From NCBI GenBank assembly GCA_018378255.1, contig JAGZXV010000060.1:1-26276 (forward strand): a stretch of DNA of 26,276 nt. The letters are read 5' to 3'. Both the position numbers and the translations under genes were made by a program. Below the pieces are notes generated by a model. That model saw nothing but the letters and a program-made list of their open reading frames with translations. It was not told where the DNA came from and searched no databases. This stretch comes from Clostridiaceae bacterium. Its GTDB lineage: Bacteria > Bacillota > Clostridia > Lachnospirales > Lachnospiraceae. Positions within the stretch are counted from its first letter, which is position 1, and every line of letters begins with the position of its first letter. This document shows positions 8,071 to 16,706 of this stretch, in pieces.

Positions 8071-9459
8071 ATGGAAAAGACGATGGAAAAAATTGTAGCG
8101 CTGGCTAAGAGCAGAGGATTTGTATATCCGGGTTCTGAGATCTATGGTGGTCTTGCCAATACATGGGACTACGGTAATCTCGGCGTTGAACTGAAAAACA
8201 ATGTGAAAAAAGCATGGTGGCAGAAGTTTGTGCAGGAAAGTCCCTATAATGTGGGTGTGGACTGCGCAATCCTGATGAACTCCCAGACATGGGTGGCATC
8301 CGGACATTTAGGTGGTTTCTCTGATCCTCTGATGGATTGTAAAGCATGTAAGGAGCGTTTCCGCGCCGATAAGCTGATCGAAGATTATATGGCAGAGCAT
8401 GAGATTAAGATCGAAGGTTCTGTAGACGCCTGGTCCCAGGAAGAGATGAAAGCCTATATTGACGACAATCATATCTGCTGTCCGAGTTGCGGAAAACATG
8501 ATTTCACGGATATCCGCCAGTTTAATCTGATGTTTAAGACATTCCAGGGCGTTACGGAGGACGCTAAGAATACGGTTTATTTAAGACCGGAAACCGCTCA
8601 GGGAATCTTCGTCAACTTCAAGAATGTACAGAGAACTTCCAGAAAGAAAATTCCGTTTGGTATCGGTCAGATCGGTAAATCTTTCCGTAACGAGATCACG
8701 CCGGGAAACTTCACATTCCGCACCAGGGAATTTGAGCAGATGGAGCTGGAATTCTTCTGTGAACCGGGCACTGATCTGGAGTGGTTTGCCTATTGGAAAC
8801 AGTACTGCATCAACTGGTTAAAATCCCTTGGAATCAAGGATGATGAGATGAGAGCCAGAGACCATGCGCCGGAAGAACTGTGCTTCTACAGCAAAGCCAC
8901 AACCGATCTGGAGTTCCTGTTCCCATTCGGCTGGGGTGAATTATGGGGAATTGCCGACAGAACGGATTATGACCTGACCCAGCACCAGAATACCTCCGGT
9001 GAGGATATGACATATTTTGACGATGAGAAGAAGGAAAGATATATTCCATATGTGATTGAGCCGTCCTTAGGCGCGGACCGGGTGACATTGGCATTCCTCT
9101 GCGCTGCTTATGATGAAGAAGAGATCGGCGAGGGAGATGTGCGTACCGTACTTCATTTCCATCCGGCCATCGCCCCGGTGAAAGTCGGCGTTCTGCCTCT
9201 TTCCAAGAAACTGAATGAAGGCGCTGAAAAGATCTATGCAGAGCTTTCCAAGTACTACAACTGTGAGTTCGATGACAGGGGAAATATCGGAAAGCGTTAC
9301 AGAAGACAGGATGAAATCGGCACTCCGTTCTGCATTACTTACGATTTTGAATCAGAGACAGATCATGCAGTTACGGTGCGTGACCGCGATACCATGGAAC
9401 AGGTGAGAATTCCGATTTCAGAATTAAAGTCTTACCTGGAAGATAAATTTTCTTTCTAA
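8071..9459 (+). CDS. glyQS: Glycine--tRNA ligase, single-chain (class II)
   Basis: The 462-residue length fits the eukaryote/archaea-type single-chain glycyl-tRNA synthetase also found in many Firmicutes. Class II signatures are present: RPETAQGIFVNF near 172-183, motif 2 FRNEITPGNFTFRTREFEQM near 205-224, and motif 3 EPSLGADR near 335. The C-terminal anticodon-binding domain includes APVKVGVLPL and the YRRQDEIGTPFCITYDFES region. Two cysteine pairs, C90/C93 and C137/C140, in the insertion after motif 1 could bind zinc. The enzyme charges tRNA-Gly with glycine. No T-box leader is present in the 21-bp gap or in the 41 bp before the lipoprotein gene. Codon use is biased toward the set seen in highly expressed genes. 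Confidence 0.97.
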   Translation: MEKTMEKIVALAKSRGFVYPGSEIYGGLANTWDYGNLGVELKNNVKKAWWQKFVQESPYNVGVDCAILMNSQTWVASGHLGGFSDPLMDCKACKERFRADKLIEDYMAEHEIKIEGSVDAWSQEEMKAYIDDNHICCPSCGKHDFTDIRQFNLMFKTFQGVTEDAKNTVYLRPETAQGIFVNFKNVQRTSRKKIPFGIGQIGKSFRNEITPGNFTFRTREFEQMELEFFCEPGTDLEWFAYWKQYCINWLKSLGIKDDEMRARDHAPEELCFYSKATTDLEFLFPFGWGELWGIADRTDYDLTQHQNTSGEDMTYFDDEKKERYIPYVIEPSLGADRVTLAFLCAAYDEEEIGEGDVRTVLHFHPAIAPVKVGVLPLSKKLNEGAEKIYAELSKYYNCEFDDRGNIGKRYRRQDEIGTPFCITYDFESETDHAVTVRDRDTMEQVRIPISELKSYLEDKFSF

Positions 9460-9461
9460 AA

Positions 9462-9512
9462 CAGAAAAGAATGACCAGATGGGAGCCGGAGATCCGGCTC
9501 TCATTTTCTGTA
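9462..9512 (+). terminator. Terminator after glyQS
   Basis: A GAGCCGG/CCGGCTC stem (9483-9489 with 9494-9500) with an AGAT loop is extended by imperfect outer pairing of CAGAAAAGAATGA with TCATTTTCTG. The ATTTT tail lies inside the outer arm. Confidence 0.7.
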
Positions 9513-9545
9513 GCAGCGGATTTGGATATTAGATGAGGAGGCAGA

Positions 9546-10880
9546 ATGAAAACCCTTAATTTGTTGGAAGACAATGTGAGAGCGTTGTTTTTAAAATATT
9601 TGATACCATCGGTCAGCGCGACTTTTGTGACGTCGATCTATATTCTGGCGGATACGGTGATGATCGGCCGCGGCGTGGGGGCAGTGGGGATTGCGGCGCT
9701 GAACCTTTTGCTGCCTTTATTCAGCCTGTTTTTCGGTACAGGAGTGCTGCTGGGAGTGGGCGGAGGCGTGCTGTTCTCCATTTCTAAAGGGAAGGGAGAG
9801 GAGCAGGAGGCTAAGGGATACTTTACGGTTGGATTCGTATGTGCGGTGCTTTTTTCACTGTTTTATGTGGCGGGCGGATTTCTTTTCTTCGAATCTGTTA
9901 CCACTTTTTTAGGAAACAACGAATCCATGTCCGAATTGGTGGAACAGTATGGAAGAATCCTGGTGGCAGGGGCGCCGGCCTTTCTGTTTTCCGCTTTTTT
10001 ACAGGCATTTGTCAGAAATGATAAGGCGCCGAAAGTGGCCATGGCTGCTGTGATCAGCGGAGGCGTGAGCAATGTGGTACTGGATTATATATTCATATTC
10101 CCCATGAAGATGGGAATGGCGGGAGCGGCGGCGGCAACCGTAATCGGATCTCTGGTTACAATTCTGATCTTGCTGTCCCATTTCTTTTCCCCGTCCAATA
10201 CGTTGAAGTTTGCGGGAAAACTGTCAATTGGAAAGGCGGGAAAAGTGATTTCCAACGGTGTTTCCAGCTTTTTGATCGAGATGTCGGGCGGAATCATCAT
10301 CTTTTTGTTTAACCGCCAGCTTTTAGCCTATGTGGGGAATCTGGGGGTGGTGGTTTACGGAATTATATCAAACAGCGCCCTGATTGTATCTTCGGTGAGC
10401 AATGGTATTGCCCAGGCGGCCCAGCCGCTGATGGCCGTCAATTTTGGGGCGGGCAATGAAAAGAGGATCAGGGAAACCAGGAAATATGCGCTGTCTGCTG
10501 AATTTGTGTCAGGAATTCTGTTCATGGCAGCGGGGCTTTTCTTTCCTCATGTGATTACGGAAATATTTGTCGAGCCGGATGAGATGATTTTGACGCAGGC
10601 CATACCGGCGGTCAGGGTTTATTTTCTGTCCTTTACGGCTATGGGGGCCAATCTTTTATTCAGCACTTACTTCCAGTCTGTAATGAAACCGCTTTATGCG
10701 CTTGTCATCTGCCTTCTGCGGGGAATTGTGCTCAGCGGCATCCTGGTTTTTCTTCTTCCGGCAGTATTTAGTGTGAACGGAATCTGGCTTACAATGCCGG
10801 TGACAGAGTTTCTCACTTTGGCTGTTTGCGTTCTGTTGAATATTCGTATATGCGAATCAAAAACAGATATGCGAAAATAA
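9546..10880 (+). CDS. MATE family multidrug/cation exporter
   Basis: The 444-residue polytopic protein has about 12 hydrophobic segments arranged as two six-helix halves. MATE landmarks include LIPSVSATFVTSIYILADTVMIGRGVG-type start (about residues 19-43), AALNLLLPLFSLFFGTGVLLGVGGG, and the NGIAQAAQPLMAVNFGAGNE loop in the second half. The family exports cationic drugs and metabolites in exchange for Na+ or H+ across the cytoplasmic membrane; the substrate here is unknown. The start follows GAGGAGG at 9536-9542. It lies between a terminator and the ppdK promoter and so is probably monocistronic. No local regulator gene suggests its inducer. Confidence 0.92.
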   Translation: MKTLNLLEDNVRALFLKYLIPSVSATFVTSIYILADTVMIGRGVGAVGIAALNLLLPLFSLFFGTGVLLGVGGGVLFSISKGKGEEQEAKGYFTVGFVCAVLFSLFYVAGGFLFFESVTTFLGNNESMSELVEQYGRILVAGAPAFLFSAFLQAFVRNDKAPKVAMAAVISGGVSNVVLDYIFIFPMKMGMAGAAAATVIGSLVTILILLSHFFSPSNTLKFAGKLSIGKAGKVISNGVSSFLIEMSGGIIIFLFNRQLLAYVGNLGVVVYGIISNSALIVSSVSNGIAQAAQPLMAVNFGAGNEKRIRETRKYALSAEFVSGILFMAAGLFFPHVITEIFVEPDEMILTQAIPAVRVYFLSFTAMGANLLFSTYFQSVMKPLYALVICLLRGIVLSGILVFLLPAVFSVNGIWLTMPVTEFLTLAVCVLLNIRICESKTDMRK

Positions 10881-10887
10881 CAGAATA

Positions 10888-10901
10888 TGTAAGTGTTTAC
10901 A
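10888..10901 (+). promoter_or_regulatory. cre-like catabolite operator upstream of ppdK
   Basis: TGTAAGTGTTTACA has perfect 5-bp TGTAA/TTACA arms and matches the CcpA consensus TGWAANCGNTNWCA at every fixed position except one (T for C at position 7). It lies 75 bp upstream of the ppdK -10 box, a position compatible with activation, and 8 bp after the MATE stop codon. Confidence 0.45.
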
Positions 10902-10954
10902 TCTTATTTTACTGAAAAATTACTAAATTTTTGCCAGGAAATGAAGAAAAAACC

Positions 10955-10982
10955 TTTACTAGATTTTGGTTTGTGATATAAT
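10955..10982 (+). promoter_or_regulatory. ppdK promoter with ~100-nt leader
   Basis: TATAAT at 10977-10982 is preceded at 16 bp by TTTACT (10955-10960). The leader can fold: CCGTTTG near 10992 can pair with CAAGCGG near 11028. GAGGAGG just before 11089 is a strong ribosome site. Confidence 0.7.
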
Positions 10983-11088
10983 GGACACAGACCGTTTGCG
11001 GGCTTTTTCTTTGTAAAGAGCACTGACAAGCGGAAATGAAAAACCAAGGTAGATGCCAGTCTACACAAACTTGAGGAGGAAATAACTT

Positions 11089-13710
11089 ATGGCAAAATGG
11101 GTTTATTTATTTAAAGAAGGCAGTGCCGACATGAAGAACCTGTTAGGCGGTAAAGGTGCGAACTTAGCTGAGATGACCAATCTTGGTCTTCCGATTCCAC
11201 AGGGCTTTACTGTAACGACAGAAGCTTGTACCGACTACTATACCAGCGGAAAGCAGATCACAGACGAAATCAAAGGTCAGATTTTCGAGGCCCTTGCAGA
11301 ATTGGAAAAGGTCCAGGGCAAAAAATTCGGTGATACGGAAGATCCGTTACTGGTATCCGTTCGTTCCGGTGCCAGAGCATCCATGCCTGGTATGATGGAC
11401 ACCATCTTGAACTTAGGTCTGAATGACGTTGCTGTTGAAGGATTTGCAAAGAAAACAGGCAACCCAAGATTCGCATATGATTCTTACAGAAGATTTATCC
11501 AGATGTTCTCAGACGTAGTTATGGAGATGAGCAAGACTTTCTTCGAAGGCATTTTGGATGAAGTAAAAGAAGAAAAGGGCGCTAAGTTTGATACCGACTT
11601 AACCGCAGAAGATTTAAAAGAAGTAATTGCTAAATATAAAGCAATTTACAAGGACAAGATGGGTGAGGAATTCCCACAGGATCCAAAGGTTCAGCTTATG
11701 GAAGCTGTTAAAGCTGTTTTCCGTTCATGGGACAACCCACGTGCCATCGTTTACAGACGTATGAACGATATTCCTGGCGATTGGGGTACTGCTGTAAACG
11801 TACAGGCCATGGTATTTGGAAACATGGGCAATACTTCAGGTACAGGCGTTGCGTTTACACGTAACCCATCTACTGGTGAGAACGGTATTTACGGCGAGTA
11901 TTTAATCAACGCTCAGGGCGAAGACGTAGTTGCCGGTATCCGTACACCACAGCCTATTACAAAATTAGCTGAAGATCTGCCTGAATGCTACAAAGAATTC
12001 ATGGAGATCGCTCACAAACTGGAAGACCATTACCGCGATATGCAGGATATGGAATTCACAATCCAGGAAGGTAAATTATACTTCTTACAGACACGTAACG
12101 GAAAGAGAACCGCTCCTGCAGCTTTACAGATCGCTTGTGATTTAGTAGACGAAGGAAAGATCACTCCTGAAGAGGCTGTCTGCAGAATTGAAGCAAAATC
12201 CTTAGACCAGTTATTACATCCTACTTTTGATGCAGCAGCATTAAAAGCAGGCGAAGTGATCGGTTCCGCTCTTCCTGCATCTCCTGGTGCGGCAGCTGGT
12301 AAAGTTTACTTCACAGCAGAAGAAGCAAAAGCTCATCATGAAGCTGGTGAAAGAGTTATCCTGGTTCGTCTGGAGACATCTCCTGAAGATATCGAAGGTA
12401 TGCATGCGGCAGAAGGTATCCTGACTGTTCGTGGCGGCATGACTTCCCACGCAGCAGTAGTTGCCCGTGGTATGGGAACTGCTTGTGTATCCGGATGCGG
12501 CGAGATCAAGATCAACGAAGAAGAGAAACACTTCGAACTTGGCGGACACAGCATTAAGGAAGGCGATTATATCTCCTTAGACGGTTCCACAGGTAAGATT
12601 TATCTTGGCGACATCGCTACACAGGAAGCTACTGTAAGCGGCAACTTCGGAAGACTGATGGAGTGGGCAGACCAGTTCAGAACCCTCAGTGTAAGAACCA
12701 ACGCAGATACTCCTGCAGATACTTTAAATGCAGTTAAATTAGGCGCAGAAGGCATCGGTCTCTGCCGTACAGAGCATATGTTCTTCGAGCCGGAAAGAAT
12801 TCCGAAGATCAGAAAGATGATCCTTTCCGATACCGTGGAAGCAAGAGAAGAAGCTCTTAACGAATTGATCCCATTCCAGAAAGGCGATTTCAAGGCTATG
12901 TACAAAGCTCTGGAAGGAAGACCAATGACCGTTCGTTATTTAGATCCGCCTCTGCATGAGTTCGTTCCTACCGATCCTGAAGATATCAAAGCATTAGCAG
13001 AAGATATGGGAATGACACCAGAGCAGGTTAAATCCAAATGTGATGATCTCCATGAGTTCAACCCAATGATGGGTCACAGAGGATGCCGTCTGGCAGTTAC
13101 CTATCCTGAAATCGCTAAGATGCAGACAAGAGCCGTTATGGAAGCTGCTATTGAAGTGAAGGAAGAGTGCGGCTACGATATCGTTCCGGAGATCATGATC
13201 CCGCTGGTTGGCGAGAAGAAAGAATTAAAATATGTGAAAGACATCGTTGTAGAGACAGCAGAACAGGTTAAGAAGGAAAAAGGATCTGATATCCAGTATC
13301 ATATCGGTACTATGATTGAGATTCCTCGTGCAGCTTTAACAGCTGATGCGATTGCTGAAGAAGCAGAATTCTTCTCATTCGGTACAAACGACTTAACACA
13401 GATGACATTTGGCTTCTCCCGTGATGATGCAGGTAAGTTCTTAGATTCTTACTACAAAGCTAAGATCTATGAATCAGATCCATTTGCAAGACTTGACCAG
13501 ACAGGTGTTGGACAGCTTGTTCAGATGGCAGCAGACAAAGGAAGAAAGACAAGACCTGACATCAAGCTGGGTATCTGCGGCGAGCATGGCGGAGATCCTT
13601 CTTCTATCGAATTCTGCCATAAGGTTGGATTGAACTATGTATCTTGTTCACCATTCCGCGTTCCGATCGCAAGATTGGCAGCGGCTCAGGCAGCTCTTAA
13701 CAATAAGTAA
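11089..13710 (+). CDS. ppdK: Pyruvate, phosphate dikinase
   Basis: The 873-residue protein is full length and is one of the best matches in the window. It interconverts pyruvate, ATP and Pi with PEP, AMP and PPi in the cytoplasm, serving PPi-linked glycolysis or gluconeogenesis in anaerobes. The N-terminal nucleotide-binding domain begins with LLGGKGANLAEM. The swivelling phosphohistidine domain carries GGMTSHAAV with catalytic His454. The C-terminal PEP/pyruvate barrel carries GICGEHGGDP with Cys830. These correspond to His455 and Cys831 of the C. symbiosum enzyme. Codon choice is strongly biased compared with neighbouring genes, consistent with high expression. It is monocistronic, with its own promoter, cre-like site and terminator. 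Confidence 0.98.
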   Translation: MAKWVYLFKEGSADMKNLLGGKGANLAEMTNLGLPIPQGFTVTTEACTDYYTSGKQITDEIKGQIFEALAELEKVQGKKFGDTEDPLLVSVRSGARASMPGMMDTILNLGLNDVAVEGFAKKTGNPRFAYDSYRRFIQMFSDVVMEMSKTFFEGILDEVKEEKGAKFDTDLTAEDLKEVIAKYKAIYKDKMGEEFPQDPKVQLMEAVKAVFRSWDNPRAIVYRRMNDIPGDWGTAVNVQAMVFGNMGNTSGTGVAFTRNPSTGENGIYGEYLINAQGEDVVAGIRTPQPITKLAEDLPECYKEFMEIAHKLEDHYRDMQDMEFTIQEGKLYFLQTRNGKRTAPAALQIACDLVDEGKITPEEAVCRIEAKSLDQLLHPTFDAAALKAGEVIGSALPASPGAAAGKVYFTAEEAKAHHEAGERVILVRLETSPEDIEGMHAAEGILTVRGGMTSHAAVVARGMGTACVSGCGEIKINEEEKHFELGGHSIKEGDYISLDGSTGKIYLGDIATQEATVSGNFGRLMEWADQFRTLSVRTNADTPADTLNAVKLGAEGIGLCRTEHMFFEPERIPKIRKMILSDTVEAREEALNELIPFQKGDFKAMYKALEGRPMTVRYLDPPLHEFVPTDPEDIKALAEDMGMTPEQVKSKCDDLHEFNPMMGHRGCRLAVTYPEIAKMQTRAVMEAAIEVKEECGYDIVPEIMIPLVGEKKELKYVKDIVVETAEQVKKEKGSDIQYHIGTMIEIPRAALTADAIAEEAEFFSFGTNDLTQMTFGFSRDDAGKFLDSYYKAKIYESDPFARLDQTGVGQLVQMAADKGRKTRPDIKLGICGEHGGDPSSIEFCHKVGLNYVSCSPFRVPIARLAAAQAALNNK

Positions 13711-13752
13711 GCATTTGGCAAGAGGGAATTGTTTCATATAGTGTGTTTATAT

Positions 13753-13793
13753 AGACGAGTTATTTGGTATTTTATCAAATAGCTCGTCTTTTT
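13753..13793 (+). terminator. Terminator after ppdK
   Basis: A 14-bp stem with one G-T wobble (13753-13766 with 13776-13789) and a 9-nt loop is followed directly by a T run. Confidence 0.9.
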
Positions 13794-13963
13794 GTTTGTT
13801 TTCACGAGAAAACAAATAAAGCTGAAGGATCCTGGCGAATGTTCATTTTTTAATTTTAATGAAGGTACAGAAATGGAGATCAAGGCATTTACTCCTGTTT
13901 CGTTTCGCTATGACAATAGTGAATTTTGGGATGCAGACTGGATAGAAATCCCGGAGCGGTAAC
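13783..13963 (+). pseudogene. Probable 3' remnant of a lost gene
   Basis: A frame open from 13783 to the TAA at 13961-13963 encodes a protein-like C-terminus (KDPGECSFFNFNEG, then FRYDNSEFWDADWIEIPER) with a normal residue mix, but has no credible start: the upstream end runs into the ppdK terminator and there is no ribosome site. An internal ATG at 13873 would give only 29 residues. I read this as the tail of a gene whose front was deleted. I do not recognise the family. Confidence 0.4.
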
Positions 13964-13977
13964 TTCGGGATTTCTAT
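13942..13977 (+). other. 12-bp perfect hairpin spanning the remnant's stop codon
   Basis: Arms 13942-13953 and 13966-13977 are perfectly complementary, with a 12-nt loop that contains the TAA stop. The tail (TCGTAATTG) is not T-rich, so termination would be weak; it may be the old terminator of the lost gene. Confidence 0.5.
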
Positions 13978-14019
13978 TCGTAATTGAAGATTCCGGTTTT
14001 CTATATTGTAATTCTCCTG

Positions 14020-14025
14020 TATAAT
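14020..14025 (+). promoter_or_regulatory. -10 box of the DUF4026 gene
   Basis: A perfect TATAAT preceded by CCTG lies 44 bp before the start codon; no good -35 is visible at 16-18 bp. The strong AGGAGG ribosome site is at about 14057-14062. Confidence 0.5.
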
Positions 14026-14069
14026 GCTAGTAGGAATATGCAGCCTAAACCATTACAGGAGGAAAACAA

Positions 14070-15311
14070 ATGATTAAGAAGACATCTCAAATGCTGGCGA
14101 TTCCTGCCCGCGAAGAGGATTTAAAACAACTGGATGACATGATGAAACGGTTGGAAGGGGCCGCAGGCTTCAACGTGATATCAACGGATTTTAACGATGA
14201 GACATTGGAATTAGAAGTGGATTACATAGATGACATTTATAAAGTCCAGGTTTATCCGATCTCCTTCCAGCTTCCGGAATTCTACCGCTGCCAGCATCTG
14301 TTCCCTGATGTGGATATAGAGGCGCTGCAAGAGGCTGAGATGGGATTAGCGGTGGAAATGGAGTTTGGTGATGAGGCGCTTCCATCTTATCATCTTCAGT
14401 TAAAGGTGATTCATACCATGCTGCCGGATGCATTGGCGGTTTTGGACGATAGTTCGGAAAAGATTCTTTCAGGTCACTGGGTTGCGCTGGCGGCTGAATC
14501 CGGTGTATTACCGGCTCCCCGCTATATCTATACTGCTCAGGCCGTATCAGGAGACGACGACTGTGTATGGCTGCATACCCATGGACTGAACCGATGCGGC
14601 CTTCCGGAATTAGAAGTGCTCAATTCCAATAAGGAAACATATCAGTTCCATTATAATGTATTGGAGACGCTGGCAAACCGCCTGCTGGAATTGGAAGAAC
14701 CTTTAGAGCCGAAGGAGCCCTTTTACCTTGCCAGACTGACCCAGGATGAGGCGCTTATGATAACACTAGTGGATTGGGAAGAGGCGGTTGCTCTCTATGA
14801 TATAAATATGCTGGGGGGAACTGTGGACAGGGCCGATGGACATAATGAAGATACCTGTGCTATATTTGTATATCCTTCGGAAGAGGCTTACAACAAAGGA
14901 GAGTATGAGCCTCTAATGATTTACGATGAGCTTCTTAAAGGGAATGCCATTTATATGATATCAAATGCTGAGACACAGCGCATGAAGGAACTGGCGGCTG
15001 AAAGGCTGGGATACATGATTTCTGCATTGGAACATGGAGATTGTCATATTCTCGTCAAACTGGGGCTGACTATTGACCTTCAGCACCGTACTGAAAACAA
15101 TCAATATGAGCATATCTGGTTCGAACTTCTGAAGGCAGAAGGGGACGGGATCTGGGCCAAGCTGACCCAGGAACCGTATTATATAGCGGGACTGCATGAG
15201 GGTGACGAAGGATGGTATACCTTAAAAGAGATCACGGATTGGATAATCTATACGCCTGAAAGGCGGATAATGCCAGATGATGTTTATCTGCTGGAAATTG
15301 CATTTAAGTAA
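14070..15311 (+). CDS. DUF4026 protein with C-terminal DUF2314-like domain
   Basis: The 413-residue soluble acidic protein has the VWLHTHGLNRCG block (about 166-178) and the YSSEK/SEKILSGHW-type segment that I associate with DUF4026 proteins of Clostridia and Bacilli. The last ~70 residues (HIWFELLKAEGDGIWAKLTQEPYYIAGLHEGDEG, ending in an ITDWII segment) resemble DUF2314, which is found in bacterial proteins of unknown function, some linked to immunity or contact-dependent systems. No signal peptide or membrane segment is seen. The ribosome site and promoter support a monocistronic gene. It sits between a decayed gene remnant and a long palindrome, which suggests an accessory locus. No enzymatic motif is recognised. 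Confidence 0.75.
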   Translation: MIKKTSQMLAIPAREEDLKQLDDMMKRLEGAAGFNVISTDFNDETLELEVDYIDDIYKVQVYPISFQLPEFYRCQHLFPDVDIEALQEAEMGLAVEMEFGDEALPSYHLQLKVIHTMLPDALAVLDDSSEKILSGHWVALAAESGVLPAPRYIYTAQAVSGDDDCVWLHTHGLNRCGLPELEVLNSNKETYQFHYNVLETLANRLLELEEPLEPKEPFYLARLTQDEALMITLVDWEEAVALYDINMLGGTVDRADGHNEDTCAIFVYPSEEAYNKGEYEPLMIYDELLKGNAIYMISNAETQRMKELAAERLGYMISALEHGDCHILVKLGLTIDLQHRTENNQYEHIWFELLKAEGDGIWAKLTQEPYYIAGLHEGDEGWYTLKEITDWIIYTPERRIMPDDVYLLEIAFK

Positions 15312-15320
15312 CCGGTAAGA

Positions 15321-15686
15321 AAAAAGGCTGGAAAGCGGCCGGGAACCGGGAATCCCCCGATGGCTGGAAGCGGCTGGACCGGGGCGGCGGAGGGCAGCAG
15401 ACAAAGGATTCCGGCTGCGGGATTCGGAGTTAAGATTTTCTAAGGCCCTGGAATTTTGCTAAAAACGCAGATCAAAATAAAACAACTCGCGATAAAGCCG
15501 CTCAAACAATTTTATTTTGATCTGCAACGCAAAATTCCAGGACCTAAGAAAAACTAAAACTCCTGCAAACGCAGCCGGAATCCTTTGTCTGCTGCCCTCC
15601 GCCTCCCCGGTCCAGCCGCATCCAGCCATCGGGGGATTCCCGGCTCCCGGCCGCTTTCCGGCGTATGCCCGCCACTACCCTTTTTC
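15321..15686. repeat. Very long imperfect palindrome (~150-bp arms)
   Basis: Arms of about 150 bp (15330-15482 and 15509-15659) are near-perfect reverse complements with scattered mismatches and small indels, separated by a ~26-bp loop containing AACTCGCG. Outer flanks (AAAAAGGCT at left, ACCCTTTTT at right) extend the symmetry loosely. The outer arm is GC-rich and the inner arm AT-rich. It lies in the 537-bp gap between two genes and encodes no convincing protein. The size and symmetry suggest a MITE-like or foldback element, or a very long structured RNA; it could also terminate transcription in both directions. Confidence 0.9.
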
Positions 15687-15769
15687 CCTCTCTAATGATA
15701 AAAACAGGTCATTGGGGGCAAATAACATGCTGTTCGTCGTCAATCCTCCATTTCTTTGATTTCATACCG

Positions 15770-15775
15770 TATAAT
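15770..15775 (+). promoter_or_regulatory. -10 box of the 15849 lipoprotein gene
   Basis: A perfect TATAAT in the context CCGTATAATCC lies 73 bp upstream of the start. The -35 is poor. A short AGCGC/GCGCT hairpin (15796-15800 with 15812-15816) lies in the leader, and GGAGG is at 15835-15839. Confidence 0.45.
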
Positions 15776-15848
15776 CCAGTTATCAGATGAAAGAAAGCGC
15801 AGGATTAAAAAGCGCTAAAGAAAAATAAAATGGCGGAGGCATTGTATT

Positions 15849-16616
15849 ATGAAAGTATGGAGCAGAATATTTGTGATAGGAATGGCAGTAAGTTTATGTT
15901 TAACAGGGTGTTCCTCAAAACATGGGGAAGAATCAGGGGATAAGGAGAAAGCGCTGAGTACGGTCAGCAAAGAAAAAACTGAAAATGGATATGATATTTT
16001 TGTTATGCCTTATTCGGACGGAGAATGGTGCTCTGGCGTTGGTTCGGAGGTTACAGGATTTGATAATATAGATGAAGAGTACGGGAACATTACGATTCGG
16101 AGGGAAAAGCTGAACGGTGACTATGAATATACAGATATTCATATACCCTGTACATTAGGGGAATTGGAGGACTGTGGATTCAGGTTTAAGGAGCCGCTTG
16201 ACCAGGTGACTTCCGATATCAGCCATAACATCGATCTTCCGGGGGAACCCAGTATTTCTCTGTACTGTGTAAAGAATAGCTATAAAAAAGGAAAATACAA
16301 GGATTTGAAAGAAGATAAACTGGGCAATTATGTGGTTGAGAAATTTGCAGTAACAGATGATTACAATGGTGATGTTACTTTTTACCAGGGATTGAATGCG
16401 ACATGGGGAATGTCCGGTTTTACCCAGTATTTTGGATTGGACAGTGAAGAGGAAAATGATATGATCTGCTCGCTGACCAAAGAAGGTTACACTCCAACGG
16501 CACATGGAATATCGGCATACAAAGAATATCTTCAGGGTAATACGGACGTAATCAGAACGATTTCGGTCGATTATGATTTGATGACAACCGCCAATTTACT
16601 GGGAATGAGTTATTAA
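15849..16616 (+). CDS. Putative lipoprotein, function unknown
   Basis: The 255-residue protein has a hydrophobic signal ending in a lipobox LTGC with Cys21, then a charged Ser/Glu/Lys linker (about 22-45). It is predicted to be anchored outside the membrane. The mature domain is rich in Tyr, Asp and Gly; several cysteines remain after export (for example in GEWCSG and EDCGFRF), allowing a disulfide. No family is recognised. GGAGG at 15835-15839, 9 nt from ATG, supports the start. It appears monocistronic, ending at a hairpin shared with the opposing HTH gene. Confidence 0.75.
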   Translation: MKVWSRIFVIGMAVSLCLTGCSSKHGEESGDKEKALSTVSKEKTENGYDIFVMPYSDGEWCSGVGSEVTGFDNIDEEYGNITIRREKLNGDYEYTDIHIPCTLGELEDCGFRFKEPLDQVTSDISHNIDLPGEPSISLYCVKNSYKKGKYKDLKEDKLGNYVVEKFAVTDDYNGDVTFYQGLNATWGMSGFTQYFGLDSEEENDMICSLTKEGYTPTAHGISAYKEYLQGNTDVIRTISVDYDLMTTANLLGMSY

Positions 16617-16667
16617 ACCGTAGATGAGACGGGAAGGGGCACTGTAATATCGAATAATTGCAGAAAG

Positions 16668-16706
16668 AAAAATGAACTGACTTTTAGGTAAAAGCAGTTC
16701 ATTTTT
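16668..16706. terminator. Bidirectional terminator between lipoprotein and HTH gene
   Basis: AAAAATGAACTG (16668-16679) and CAGTTCATTTTT (16695-16706) form a 12-bp stem flanked by A and T runs; an inner CTTTT/AAAAG pair extends it. It serves both convergent genes, and the stop codon of the minus-strand HTH gene (16699-16701) lies inside the arm. Confidence 0.85.

Noticed and set aside
15517..15759. An 80-residue open frame inside the long palindrome
   Set aside because: It begins inside one arm and runs through low-complexity proline/alanine-rich sequence forced by the palindrome, with no ribosome site or recognisable domain.
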